From positions 1 to 55,767 of the forward strand of contig AQTY01000010.1 of NCBI GenBank assembly GCA_000372225.1: a DNA stretch of 55,767 nucleotides, given 5' to 3'. Shown piece by piece: positions 26,951-36,104 of the stretch. The notes beneath the pieces were generated by a model. It made no database searches, was not told the origin of the DNA, and saw only the letters and a program-made list of their open reading frames with translations. Origin of the DNA: Candidatus Nitromaritima sp. SCGC AAA288-L16 (GTDB lineage Bacteria; Nitrospinota; Nitrospinia; Nitrospinales; VA-1). How positions within the stretch are numbered: the first letter of the stretch is position 1; every line of letters begins with the position of its first letter. A program made the translations under genes and the position numbers.

Positions 26951-27043
26951 TTCACACCTCTACAGTAACTTGGCTGGTTCCAGCATTAAAAGATTTCTCA
27001 ATAAAACATAGAATGCCAAGAGATTACCACCACTTCTTACACA

Positions 27044-27072
27044 TTGACATCCTGAGAGTTATTGGATATTTT
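27044..27072 (+). promoter_or_regulatory. Candidate promoter for yggT-divIVA-yggU
   Basis: TTGACA (27044-27049), 17 bases, TATTTT (27067-27072; four of six). It lies about 90 bases upstream of yggT in the divergent gap with asnS. Confidence 0.55.
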
Positions 27073-27164
27073 AATATTAGTTTATTTAGGGTCTGATTAT
27101 TTCAAGCGATGCTATCCATTGATTTAGTTCACCTTATCCTATTCTACCCTACGAGAATCATCCG

Positions 27165-27464
27165 ATGTTCATCATAGGAAATTTTTTGTCTGCAACAGCA
27201 CAGATCCTCAAAATTGTTTTAGAACTTTATATGTGGATAATGATCATTCGCGCATTGTTGTCTTGGGTTAATCCAGACCCCTATAATCCTATCGTTCAAT
27301 TTCTTAACAGTATCACAGAACCTGTTCTGTATCGAGTGCGCCAATTCCTACCCATGAGCGGTGTAGGAATTGACTTTTCCCCAATGATAGTAATACTGAT
27401 TATTATTTTTCTTCAATCGTTTCTAGTCAATTCAATTGGAATGCTCGCTATGAGGTTGCAATAA
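27165..27464 (+). CDS. yggT: YggT-family membrane protein
   Basis: A 99-residue protein with two membrane helices (about 3-30 and 69-92) and the family motif RALLSWVNPDPYNPIVQFLNSIT between them, then PVL-x-RVRQFLP and GIDFSPMIVILII. YggT proteins are conserved near cell-division and osmotic-shock genes in bacteria and plastids. First gene of a tight cluster: the DivIVA gene begins 7 bases after its stop. Confidence 0.9.
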   Translation: MFIIGNFLSATAQILKIVLELYMWIMIIRALLSWVNPDPYNPIVQFLNSITEPVLYRVRQFLPMSGVGIDFSPMIVILIIIFLQSFLVNSIGMLAMRLQ

Positions 27465-27471
27465 TCTATTT

Positions 27472-27909
27472 ATGCGGCTTAATCACCTTGATATTCTTGA
27501 ACAGTGTTTTCGTGATAAAATTTTTGGCTACAATAAAGAGGACGTGGACACCTTCCTGCATCTAGTCGCTGAGGATTTCAAAGAGATCACAGAAGAGCTA
27601 GATCTTCTTAAAAAAGAAATCGACAAAAAAAACCAGGACACAGATAAGTTTAATGAAAGGGATACCAATAAAGCAGGAGAAAGAAAAAACGATCCCATAG
27701 AAATTAATCCTGAGATAATAAAAGAAAAAGCTAAGCGAATAATCAATACAGCTCGTGAACACGCTAACCAACATAAAAAGAAAGCTGAGCATGAGTTGTC
27801 TAATCTAAAAAGAGAGATCAAAAAAATAAGGCAGGAGAAAAACACTTTAATAGCTGCAATAAAAATGTCTGCGCAAAAAACTCACGTTCTCCAAAAAAAC
27901 AAAAAATAA
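27472..27909 (+). CDS. divIVA: DivIVA-domain protein
   Basis: A 145-residue coiled-coil protein. The N-terminal DivIVA signature is clear: LDILEQCFRDKIFGYNKEDVDTFL, followed by a long Lys/Glu-rich coiled coil. In Gram-positives DivIVA marks curved membrane and cell poles; short Gram-negative members with this neighbourhood have no settled role. It sits between yggT and yggU with gaps of 7 and 14 bases, matching the classic yggT-divIVA order of division clusters. Confidence 0.88.
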   Translation: MRLNHLDILEQCFRDKIFGYNKEDVDTFLHLVAEDFKEITEELDLLKKEIDKKNQDTDKFNERDTNKAGERKNDPIEINPEIIKEKAKRIINTAREHANQHKKKAEHELSNLKREIKKIRQEKNTLIAAIKMSAQKTHVLQKNKK

Positions 27910-27923
27910 CATTCCCTCAGTCA

Positions 27924-28226
27924 ATGCCCCTGGAGATAAGAGATTGCAAAGATGGGATCCAGTTTTCAGCGATCATTCAGCCCAGAGCCTCAAGCAATAA
28001 AATTTGTGGCCTGCAGGATAAATACCTGAAAATCCGTCTAACATCTCCCCCGGTCGACGGCGCCGCAAATAAAATGTGCATTAAGTTTTTGGCCAAAATA
28101 CTAAGCGTTAGTTCATCACAGATAATGATAGTTAGTGGCCAACAAGGACGCAAAAAAATCATTCGCATTGAGGGTATGGGGACATCAGAGTTTTTAAATA
28201 AAATACCCTCAATCGCACAAAGCTGA
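27924..28226 (+). CDS. yggU: YggU/DUF167 family protein
   Basis: A 100-residue DUF167 protein. The family signature is visible: QPRASSNKICG, then YLKIRLTSPPVDGAANK, and later IMIVSGQQGRKKIIRIEG. Function is unknown although the fold is known. It follows the DivIVA gene by 14 bases. Confidence 0.9.
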   Translation: MPLEIRDCKDGIQFSAIIQPRASSNKICGLQDKYLKIRLTSPPVDGAANKMCIKFLAKILSVSSSQIMIVSGQQGRKKIIRIEGMGTSEFLNKIPSIAQS

Positions 28227-28324
28227 CTCCTGAAAAAAAAGCAGGACTGCTGAAAGTTATTTTATTATTTTTTAAACTAGTTCTTGCCTATTGTTCTAGC
28301 AAATCTTTTATTAGGAAGGTTGAA

Positions 28325-29362
28325 ATGATTAAAACTGTTGAGTACTTGGACGGAGTAGTTCGAATGATCGATCAAACTCGGCTCCCCTTGGAAAAAGTCT
28401 TTGTTGATTGCAAGTCAATCGATGATGTCGCTAATGCAATCAAGACAATGGTTATCCGTGGCGCCCCAGCTATTGGTGTTTCCGCTGCTATGGGGGTAAG
28501 CTTAGGTGCTGAGTCTATTTACGCAGACAACTTTGATGCTTTTTATTCTCAACTGGAAGATAAGTGCATTCCTCTCGCAAACTCCCGCCCCACTGCTGTT
28601 AATTTGGCATGGGGAATCGAGCGAATGAAGCGTGTTGCTCGTGAATCACAACTACTAAGTATTCCTGAGCTCAAGAAAAAACTAAAACAGGAGGCGCTAG
28701 ATATTTGTAAAGAGGATATTGAGTCCAATATGGCTATGGGAAACTTTGGACAAACTTTAATCAATGACGGAAGCACTGTTCTCACTCATTGTAATGCTGG
28801 CGCACTGGCAACAGCCGGATTTGGCACAGCTCTAGGGGTTATTCGTGCTGCTGTCAATGCGGGAAAAAAAATTGATGTTCTTGCTGATGAAACACGCCCT
28901 TTTTTACAAGGAGCACGATTAACGGTTTGGGAGTTAATGGAAGATAATATTCCCGTCAAATTAATCACTGATAATATGAGTGGTTTTTTTATGAAAAATA
29001 ATCAGGTTGATGCGGTTGTAGTTGGAGCAGATCGAATCGCCGGCAACGGGGACGTTGCCAATAAAATTGGGACTTACATGGTTGCAGTATTGGCACAAAA
29101 ACACCAGATTCCGTTTTATGTTGCTGCTCCCATTTCAACACTGGACCTATCTCTCAATTCCGGCGAAGAAATTCCCATCGAACAACGTTCAGAAGGCGAA
29201 GTTGTTAGCCTAAACAATAAACGTATAACGCCCGAAGGAGCATCCGCTGCCCATCCCGCTTTTGATATAACACCTAACGATCTAGTCACCGCAATAATAA
29301 CTGACAAAGGAATAGCAAAGACGCCATACACAACCTCACTCAAAAACCTTTCGGAGCAGTAA
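28325..29362 (+). CDS. mtnA: S-methyl-5-thioribose-1-phosphate isomerase
   Basis: Converts methylthioribose-1-phosphate to methylthioribulose-1-phosphate in methionine salvage. The 345-residue enzyme has MVIRGAPAIGVSAAMG, catalytic Cys156 in THCNAGALATAG, DETRPFLQGARLT and catalytic Asp236 in GADRIAGNGDVANKIGT. A good AGGAAGG site precedes the ATG. The other mtn genes are not in the window, apart from a possible nucleosidase at 23.3-24.0 kb. Confidence 0.95.
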   Translation: MIKTVEYLDGVVRMIDQTRLPLEKVFVDCKSIDDVANAIKTMVIRGAPAIGVSAAMGVSLGAESIYADNFDAFYSQLEDKCIPLANSRPTAVNLAWGIERMKRVARESQLLSIPELKKKLKQEALDICKEDIESNMAMGNFGQTLINDGSTVLTHCNAGALATAGFGTALGVIRAAVNAGKKIDVLADETRPFLQGARLTVWELMEDNIPVKLITDNMSGFFMKNNQVDAVVVGADRIAGNGDVANKIGTYMVAVLAQKHQIPFYVAAPISTLDLSLNSGEEIPIEQRSEGEVVSLNNKRITPEGASAAHPAFDITPNDLVTAIITDKGIAKTPYTTSLKNLSEQ

Positions 29363-29419
29363 AATGTCTTTTTACCTTATTTCATTCATTAATAAACCAA
29401 TTTACCTAAGAGTATTTTG

Positions 29420-30412
29420 ATGAAAGCAATGGTTCTAGCCGCTGGGTTTGGCACCAGACTTCAACCTTTGACTCGTGTTTTGCCAAAACCAATGTTTCCT
29501 GTTCTAGGTCGCCCGCTCTTATCTCACATATTTGATCTACTCCTCTCCGCAAATATCAGCGAGGTTGCTGTAAATATTCATCACCTTCCTGATTCCATAA
29601 TTGACTACTTTGAAAAGGAGAAACCAACTGACTTGAACCTTCATTTTTCTCGAGAAGAAAAAATTCTTGGAACTGCTGGCGGAATAAAAAAAATGGAAGA
29701 CTTTCTGGGAGACGGACCTTTCATACTCATTAACAGCGATATTGTTACAGACATTGCACTTAACAAGGTTATTGATTTTCACAAAAAAAATAACTCAAAG
29801 TTAACTCTAGTGGTCAGACAAGATATTTCTCCAGAACAGTTCGACTCAATAGAAATCTGTGAAGATGGTCGTATTGTCCATTTTATTGGCGCATCCTCTA
29901 TGGGGCTTCCCGAAAACACCAAACAAGTTATGTTTACTGGAATACAAATTATGGAACCAGAAATTTTTAATCGTATTCCGGAAGGTCAGTTTTGTGGAAC
30001 CACGGAAGACATATTTCCCCAAATGATTCGAGATGATGTCCCGGTTTATGGATACCTCTATAATGGATATTGGAAGGACATGGGAAATCGTGAAAGTTAT
30101 CTGCAGGTTAATGCCGATGCGCTTGATGAGAAAGTTTTTTTAAAGGGAACCTCTCCAAATGATACAAACCACTCATTTACTATTCCTCCAATATTGGTTG
30201 GACGTAACTGCCGTATTGCAGAAAACTCGAAAATAGGACCTCACTCGGTCATTGGACCAAACTGCACAATAAAAAATGGGGCCATAGTTGAGAACAGTAT
30301 TTTGTGGGAAGGGGTTACCATTGGTGCCGGTTCTACTGTTAAGGGTTCCGTAATTGCCAAAAATAGAACTATCGGCGACGGTAAAAACATCAAAGATGAA
30401 TCGATAATCTAA
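29420..30412 (+). CDS. Sugar-phosphate nucleotidyltransferase (ManC/GMPP-like)
   Basis: Transfers a nucleotidyl group to a sugar phosphate to make an NDP-sugar. The 330-residue product has the N-terminal signature MVLAAGFGTRLQPLTRVLPKPM, the LINSDIVTDI metal-binding Asp region, GTTEDIFPQM and GYWKDMG, then a C-terminal left-handed beta-helix built of hexapeptides (SKIGPHSVIGPNCTIKNGAIV). This fits GDP-mannose pyrophosphorylase-like or glucose-1-phosphate enzymes; substrate is not decidable. ATG 29420 is preferred over the adjoining TTG 29417. Confidence 0.88.
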   Translation: MKAMVLAAGFGTRLQPLTRVLPKPMFPVLGRPLLSHIFDLLLSANISEVAVNIHHLPDSIIDYFEKEKPTDLNLHFSREEKILGTAGGIKKMEDFLGDGPFILINSDIVTDIALNKVIDFHKKNNSKLTLVVRQDISPEQFDSIEICEDGRIVHFIGASSMGLPENTKQVMFTGIQIMEPEIFNRIPEGQFCGTTEDIFPQMIRDDVPVYGYLYNGYWKDMGNRESYLQVNADALDEKVFLKGTSPNDTNHSFTIPPILVGRNCRIAENSKIGPHSVIGPNCTIKNGAIVENSILWEGVTIGAGSTVKGSVIAKNRTIGDGKNIKDESII

Positions 30413-30416
30413 TAAA

Positions 30417-30460
30417 AAACCCGCAAAGAAACGAAAGATCTCTAAACGGGCTTTCTTAAT
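30417..30460. terminator. Weak bidirectional terminator-like hairpin
   Basis: AAAAAACCCGC and ACGGGCTTTC flank a 22-base loop, giving a short CCCG/CGGG stem. On the minus strand it ends in a T-run, so it could end the DUF3386 transcript. Similar sequence recurs at 31177-31222 upstream of that gene. Confidence 0.4.
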
Positions 30461-30479
30461 ACTATTAGGTAAAAACTAA

Positions 30480-31157
30480 TTACAATATTTTGTGATTTTC
30501 AAGTTTCATAAAAGCAGCTTCGACCGTTCCGCTCTCTGCATTTATGATCCGGCGGTATTCAGGTAAGTCAAAGCTTCCCACTCGCTTAAAATCATCCGTA
30601 TAGCTTTCGACATCTTTAATGGATCCATTTTCAGGATTGAAATAATACACTGTGTATTTGTGAGTAAGAAACTTACCCTCTAAATTTTTCACACTTTCTT
30701 CAACATTAATAGTGAAAGACATACGAGGAGTCTTACGATTGATCTGTTGAATTCGTCCATCTTTGATACGATAAAAAGACTTCATTCCATCACCACCCAT
30801 GGTTACCGCTCTCCCTTGTGGGTGAGACCCATCATCAGAAAACGCTAATTTATACTTTCCATCAGACTCTTCAAACGAGCGAGGACCTCTATGCATGGCG
30901 ATGGAAGCCATATTTTCGCTTAAAAACTCCTTATGCTTTTCGCTTTTAATTGAATGTTCTATCTCCTTAGAATTCTTTACCGTGATCGTTCCAGATTCTT
31001 CACTTCCATTGATATTTACGATAACGTCAGCTGTAAATCCATTAAAGTCTGAAGACCAGCGAGCTGTATTGCCGAATACTTCTCTCAGGGCTTCTCTTGC
31101 TTTAGGGTCGTCTTCCTGGGTCGTTGCCTCATCTTCTTCCTTGGTATATGTTGCCAT
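30480..31157 (-). CDS. DUF3386 family protein
   Basis: A 225-residue soluble protein with no signal peptide. It matches the pattern I know for DUF3386: an early ARWSSDFNGFTADVIVNING, a central AMHRGPRSFEESDGKYKLAFSDD, then GGDGMKSFYRIKDGRIQQINR, and a C-terminal DLPEYRRIINAESG. This family is mostly cyanobacterial and its function is unknown. A strong AGGAG-type site precedes the ATG. It is bracketed by two CCCGC/ACGGGC hairpins. Confidence 0.7.
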   Translation of the reverse strand: MATYTKEEDEATTQEDDPKAREALREVFGNTARWSSDFNGFTADVIVNINGSEESGTITVKNSKEIEHSIKSEKHKEFLSENMASIAMHRGPRSFEESDGKYKLAFSDDGSHPQGRAVTMGGDGMKSFYRIKDGRIQQINRKTPRMSFTINVEESVKNLEGKFLTHKYTVYYFNPENGSIKDVESYTDDFKRVGSFDLPEYRRIINAESGTVEAAFMKLENHKIL

Positions 31158-31176
31158 TCCTCAATCTCCTCTATAG

Positions 31177-31222
31177 AAAAACCCGCTTTAGACATAAATA
31201 TAAATGCTAATACGGGCACCGT
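31177..31222 (-). terminator. Terminator-like hairpin between the isomerase and DUF3386 genes
   Basis: On the minus strand a CCCG arm, a loop of about 27 bases and CGGGTTTTTC. It would separate the isomerase transcript from DUF3386. The stem is short, so this is tentative. Confidence 0.3.
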
Positions 31223-31299
31223 GTTTTAGTATCTAACTGCTTCGATGTTGATTAGACTATCTTTTCAACAGCAAAGGTTTATAAAATTTGCGAGTTGTG

Positions 31300-32334
31300 T
31301 CAGTAGAAAATTTCAATTTCGGCTTTTTTTCTAAGACTAACAATATAATCCGAAACTCGATCTCGAGCACCTTCCATAAATAAATGTTTTTGTATAGCTC
31401 CTTTCATATCAGAAAAGGGAGCATATTCGCCTGGTTTAGTTTCTATTAATTTAATTAAATGAAATCCAAACTTTGTTTCAACTATTTCTGAGATTTCACC
31501 AATTTTTAATTTTGCCACCGTATCGGCAAATGATTTTTCTACTGCTTCGGCATAAAAGAAACCTAAGTCACCACCATTTTGAGATGTTGACTCATCGTGG
31601 GAAAATTGTTTTGCTAGTTGCTCTATTCTTACCCCACTTTTTAATTGTGCCTGGATTTCTAGAGTTTTTTCTCGGGCTTTGGCCCTAAGTTCCTCTTTAT
31701 TGTTTTGCAAATCCTCGATTTTACTATTCTTAATTAGTTCTGGAGAAAAAGGCATGATAAGCACATGACTGACTCGGTAAGCCGTAGGTCTACGAAAATT
31801 TTCTTTGTTATCTTTATAATACTTTTCAACTAAGCTATCATCAAACCCCACCATATCTTTGACCTGCTGCTTTAAAATGGTTTGTGCTTGTGAGTCCACT
31901 TCAATTGATTTTTTTAAGTCATCTTCAGTAATACCTCGTTGCAAAAGAGCTTTCCTAAAATCATCTTCATTTTTGTACGCCGACTTCAATGCCTGTATTT
32001 CTGTTTCTATAATATTTGGGTCTACTATCAAGTTTAATTTTTGGCCTTCCTGATACATTAATTCTCGGACTACTTCTTTGTCTATGACCTCGCGTACAAT
32101 TTTATCTTTCTGAGGTGATGTTATTGGTACCTGCGATCTTTTCAAAGCTTGCATAAACTGAAATTTAATGTGCTTTGCTGAAATATCACTTCCGTTCACG
32201 CGAGCAACTACATCGGGAATGGGTGGGATTTGGTTAATACCTAGAGGTTTGGTATCGGCATAAGCTGTTCCCAAACAACTTATAAAAAAAATTGCTGTAG
32301 TGAACATTAAGTTCCATTTCTTTACCATAAGCAT
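31300..32334 (-). CDS. Periplasmic peptidyl-prolyl isomerase, SurA/PpiC type
   Basis: A folding chaperone and prolyl isomerase of the envelope. The 344-residue product has a signal peptide (about 1-26, ending AYA), a SurA-N-like helical domain (about 38-180) beginning VVARVNGSDISAKH, then one parvulin domain (about 185-310) with SHVLIMPF, GGDLGFF and FGFHLIKLIE. GGAG precedes ATG 32334. Divergent from the spermidine synthase fusion gene. An FISC tetrapeptide in the signal could be read as a lipobox but the AYA cleavage site fits better. Confidence 0.88.
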   Translation of the reverse strand: MLMVKKWNLMFTTAIFFISCLGTAYADTKPLGINQIPPIPDVVARVNGSDISAKHIKFQFMQALKRSQVPITSPQKDKIVREVIDKEVVRELMYQEGQKLNLIVDPNIIETEIQALKSAYKNEDDFRKALLQRGITEDDLKKSIEVDSQAQTILKQQVKDMVGFDDSLVEKYYKDNKENFRRPTAYRVSHVLIMPFSPELIKNSKIEDLQNNKEELRAKAREKTLEIQAQLKSGVRIEQLAKQFSHDESTSQNGGDLGFFYAEAVEKSFADTVAKLKIGEISEIVETKFGFHLIKLIETKPGEYAPFSDMKGAIQKHLFMEGARDRVSDYIVSLRKKAEIEIFY

Positions 32335-32490
32335 GAAATCACTCCAAAAATCTGTTAAAAGTGGATGTCCTAAAGCTACTTACAGGGATAATCTTGCCAG
32401 AATATCACTCATTTATAGGAGATGCAAATCTATGCATCGAACTGTTCAAATGTACATTACTGCCTCTAAGTCATTGCTTTTAAAATTAAT

Positions 32491-35124
32491 ATGAATGCTT
32501 TTCTTACTACCCCTTCTAGGCTTATCCCTTTTTTCTGCATTTTTATTTCGGGTGCAGCGAGTCTAGTATATGAACTTATTTGGATTCGACAATTATCGCT
32601 AGTATTTGGGGGAACCCTTTATGCTATTAGTGCAGTTTTGTGCGCTTTTATGACAGGTTTAGCCCTAGGAGCATGGGGAATAGGCCAGTTTCTTAGCCAG
32701 AAAAACAAACAGAAAAAAACTGTTAATTTAGTACTACTTTACGGGCTAATTGAAGGGTTAATCGGACTTTACGGACTTTTTTTCCCTTACGGACTCGAGT
32801 TAATATCTGGCTTTTACTCCCCAATAGTTAATGGAACAATTGAGTTAAGCTTCCTGCTTCATTGGATAGAGTTTTTTCTTAGCACAGCACTCATGCTCCC
32901 AGCAACAATATGTATGGGAGCAACTTTGCCACTGATCGGCAGTTGGTCGATTGGAAAAAATAGCGAACGCATTCTACCTGATGTTTCTATTCTCTATAGC
33001 TTAAACACATTCGGTGCTGTAGCAGGTTGTCTCTACACTCAAACAATAGCATTAAAATACTTTGGCGTTAGCGCAACTAATTTAACCGCCATCGGAATGA
33101 ATTTTTTAGTTTTTCTTCTCTGCACACCTCTTCAAAGTTATTTTATTAAAAATTCATCATCTAAAGTTCCAGTTATAAAACACAAAACTAAGTACGAAAG
33201 GAGTTCAACTCCTAATCGTAGATTCTCCCTGATTCTTATTTTTATATTTGCATATTCAGGGATGGCTTCCCTCGCAAGTGAAATATTATGGACACGAGTT
33301 TTAGTTTTTCCAATGGGAACAACGTTGAGTTCATTTGCGCTGATCCTAGCCACATTTCTTTTTGGAATTGCATTGGGAAGTATTATGACTGACAAACTAC
33401 TTGGAAATTCAAATCACGTTCTAAAATTTCTTCTAATCCAACTATCCATTGCAGTTTTATGTATTGCTATTTTGCCTTTATTTGAAAATTTACATGAATG
33501 GACATTAAAGGCAGATCAACTGTTTTATGATCTAGATAACATAGCATTAAAAACTATTGGCATTCGATCACTATTCGCATTCGGACTTATGTTTCTGCCA
33601 ACACTGGGGTTCGGACTAAGTTTTCCTCTAGCAAATCGAATAAATATCAATTTATTTAAAACAAATAGTAAAACTCTTGGAAATACTTATGCGCTTAATA
33701 CAATAGGAGCAACACTAGGAACCATTATCACACCCTTTATTTTAATTCCTTTCATGGGAATTCGAATGTCTTTGTTTGTCATCTATTCTATCCTTATCTT
33801 TTTGTGCCTTATTGCAATGGCAATACACTTTAAATGGAATGACAAAAATTTTTTCAAATCTGGGTTCATCGCAACAACAATCATCTTTCTTGGTTATATC
33901 TGGTCTAACCCTCAAATATCTACAGAACAACTTGGCAGTCACAATTTGGCAAGGATAGAAATGGATACCCAAAAGTCTCAACTAAAGCTTATTGAGTATA
34001 TTGAAGGTGACTTTTCAACTCTAAGCGTTATCGAGAACAAGAAATCAAATGCACGCACTTTGTACATGAATGGATTTAGTACAGCAACAGTCTCTGACTC
34101 TATTGGGGGAAGCGATTATATGCAAGCAATGGGTTTTATACCAATGGTCTTACATCCTAACCCAAAGAAAGTAATGGTAATTTGTTTTGGGACTGGCAAC
34201 ACTACCGGAACAGTATCTTTGTTTCCAGGGGTGCAAGTAGATGGTATAGAAATTGATAAAAATGTATTATCACTAGCTCATCATTTTTCAAAATGGAACC
34301 ATAATGCACAAAAAAAGAAAAATATTCATATGTATATTCAGGATGGACGCACCTTCACAAGATGGACCCAAAATAAATATGACGTTATAACGCTAGAGCC
34401 TATGTCGCCTATTCAGGCAGGAACAGTTAATCTCTACTCACGAGAGTTTTATCAATTAACTGCAGAGCGCTTAAATAAAGATGGGCTCATGATGCAATGG
34501 CTACCACTTCACCTTGTGGGACCCGACGATGCAAAGTCTATTTTAAAAACCTTTCAGGAAGTTTATCCACATACATCTATCTGGAATAGTTTTTTAACAA
34601 GAATAGTTTTACTAGTTGGATCAAAGGAGGAAATCGCTCTTGACAAAATAAGGTTTGAAGAGCTAATGCGCATACCTGAAATTCAAAATTCAGCTCAACA
34701 AATAGGCATAAATACGTTTCTAGATTTCACAGATTTTTTTCTAACTGATGCGAACAAGGTCAATTCTTTTATACAAAACGCTGACCTTATAACTGACGAC
34801 CGTCCTGTACTAGAGTTTTCCCCGGCAACCCTCCTACCACCCTTGAAGTCGGAAGTAGATGAAACTTTCTTGAATTATCTAAAGTATCGAATTGGGAATT
34901 ACCCTCAAGTAAGGGGAATGATGCCATCTGAAAAAAGACGGTGGAAAAAAGATTTTCGTACCCGCACGGCTCAAAGACTTTCGGTTTTTTCACGACGTTA
35001 CCATGGGCCTGGAGAATCTGCTTTCAATAAAAGAAATTATTCAGAAGGACTTGACGAGGTCGCGACTTATCTAGATAATAAAAAGGATCAACCTATAAGG
35101 CTTAAAGGTATTCAATGGGAATAA
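32491..35124 (+). CDS. Fused MFS-like membrane / spermidine synthase-like protein
   Basis: An 877-residue fusion. The first half (about 1-480) has a dozen or more membrane helices in two similar blocks, each opening with a conserved SLVYELIWIRQL / SLASEILWTRVL motif. The second half (about 495-780) is a Rossmann methyltransferase fold of the spermidine synthase family: ICFGTGNTTGTV, VDGIEIDKNVL, IQDGRTF and SPIQAGTVNLYSREF. The decarboxylated-SAM site of true SpeE is not obvious, so polyamine synthesis is not assured. A basic C-terminal tail of about 80 residues follows. Confidence 0.85.
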   Translation: MNAFLTTPSRLIPFFCIFISGAASLVYELIWIRQLSLVFGGTLYAISAVLCAFMTGLALGAWGIGQFLSQKNKQKKTVNLVLLYGLIEGLIGLYGLFFPYGLELISGFYSPIVNGTIELSFLLHWIEFFLSTALMLPATICMGATLPLIGSWSIGKNSERILPDVSILYSLNTFGAVAGCLYTQTIALKYFGVSATNLTAIGMNFLVFLLCTPLQSYFIKNSSSKVPVIKHKTKYERSSTPNRRFSLILIFIFAYSGMASLASEILWTRVLVFPMGTTLSSFALILATFLFGIALGSIMTDKLLGNSNHVLKFLLIQLSIAVLCIAILPLFENLHEWTLKADQLFYDLDNIALKTIGIRSLFAFGLMFLPTLGFGLSFPLANRININLFKTNSKTLGNTYALNTIGATLGTIITPFILIPFMGIRMSLFVIYSILIFLCLIAMAIHFKWNDKNFFKSGFIATTIIFLGYIWSNPQISTEQLGSHNLARIEMDTQKSQLKLIEYIEGDFSTLSVIENKKSNARTLYMNGFSTATVSDSIGGSDYMQAMGFIPMVLHPNPKKVMVICFGTGNTTGTVSLFPGVQVDGIEIDKNVLSLAHHFSKWNHNAQKKKNIHMYIQDGRTFTRWTQNKYDVITLEPMSPIQAGTVNLYSREFYQLTAERLNKDGLMMQWLPLHLVGPDDAKSILKTFQEVYPHTSIWNSFLTRIVLLVGSKEEIALDKIRFEELMRIPEIQNSAQQIGINTFLDFTDFFLTDANKVNSFIQNADLITDDRPVLEFSPATLLPPLKSEVDETFLNYLKYRIGNYPQVRGMMPSEKRRWKKDFRTRTAQRLSVFSRRYHGPGESAFNKRNYSEGLDEVATYLDNKKDQPIRLKGIQWE

Positions 35125-35149
35125 ATGACGCGCAATTCGATAGGTATAT

Positions 35150-35722
35150 TTATTCTAAAACTAAGTGCTGGAGGTTTTTGAAGTTGAGGGATTCTTTAAT
35201 AATTTCTTGAGTCTCTTGACTTATTCCATTTCCAAAGAGATCAACATACTTAAGGGACGTTAGCGTCTGACTTTCTGCAAGAACCTTCCCACCATCATCC
35301 CCAATTTTATTTTTTGCAAGATCGAGTCTTTGCAGGTTCCCGAGTATGAGAGAGTCTGCGATAGCTTTAGCCCCATCTGATCCAATTTCGTTTTTCCATA
35401 AATTAAGCGAGGTCAGACGAGAAAAACTAGGAGATAATGCAATCGATCTTACCCCTTCATCACCTATCGAATTTCTTTCAAGGTTAAGTGACTTGATCCC
35501 GGTCAATATAGTTGATCCAGCCAGCATCTGTACCCCCTTGTCTGTAATATCATTGCGCTCCAGCTTCAATTCTCGAAGACTAACAAGCTTAGCGCAATTC
35601 GACAAAAACTCCATCCCATCATCACCTATGTATTTCAGGCGTAGATCTAGGACTGTTCCTTCATTGGCGAGGTTTTGATCTATTAAAGTCTCTATTGGTT
35701 GATCATTAAAAGGTCGGTTCAT
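35150..35722 (-). CDS. Leucine-rich repeat protein, ribonuclease-inhibitor type
   Basis: A 190-residue protein made almost wholly of about six LRRs of the long (27-29 residue) ribonuclease-inhibitor type: LTSLNLWKNEIGSDGAKAIADS, LQRLDLAKNKIGDDGGKVLAES and so on. No signal peptide or membrane helix is seen. I prefer ATG 35722, preceded by AAGGATAAATTG, to ATG 35746. Such repeats usually bind proteins; this class is commoner in eukaryotes and in some planctomycete-like and predatory bacteria. Confidence 0.8.
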   Translation of the reverse strand: MNRPFNDQPIETLIDQNLANEGTVLDLRLKYIGDDGMEFLSNCAKLVSLRELKLERNDITDKGVQMLAGSTILTGIKSLNLERNSIGDEGVRSIALSPSFSRLTSLNLWKNEIGSDGAKAIADSLILGNLQRLDLAKNKIGDDGGKVLAESQTLTSLKYVDLFGNGISQETQEIIKESLNFKNLQHLVLE

Positions 35723-35746
35723 CAATTTATCCTTTTTTCTTCTCAT

Positions 35747-36104
35747 TTGTAACTATTTATTTAAGAAGCAAATTAGACTAAAGGCCATCCAGTTATTTAG
35801 GGTCAAGATGGTTCACAACTTACCACGAAATACTACTGAAGGGATACTACACTTTTCATAAGCCAATCTTGTTAAATGTTCAACGACCCTTTTTTTCTGT
35901 GTAGTCTATGAGTTTAATCGATTTATATTATATCCAGATTCATCAAATTTATTGTATAAGGCAATTAAAGGATGCCAACTTGAACAGAGATCAGGATAAA
36001 TAAATTTATTTTTTAAATTTGCCAAAAATAATTTACCCACATAATATTAGACAAGGGAACGGAAGGTAGAAAAGTATTTTCTCTTAATTTAACGAATCTT
36101 CCTT
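35747..36104. other. Gap of about 360 bases between divergent genes; candidate promoter
   Basis: AT-rich and without a convincing coding frame. A candidate plus-strand promoter for the DUF58 gene lies at 36019-36047: TTGCCA, 17 bases, TAATAT. Confidence 0.4.
36019..36047 (+). promoter_or_regulatory. Candidate promoter for the DUF58/BatA-like pair
   Basis: TTGCCA (36019-36024; five of six), a 17-base spacer and TAATAT (36042-36047; four of six), about 58 bases upstream of the DUF58 ATG. Confidence 0.4.

Noticed and set aside
27001..27164. tRNA gene sought near asnS and yggT
   Set aside because: No cloverleaf arms or TTCGA-type T-loop in suitable spacing were found here or in the other gaps.
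32320..32334. Lipobox-like FISC in the SurA-like isomerase signal peptide
   Set aside because: Position -3 is Phe, and a good signal peptidase I site (AYA) follows a few residues later.
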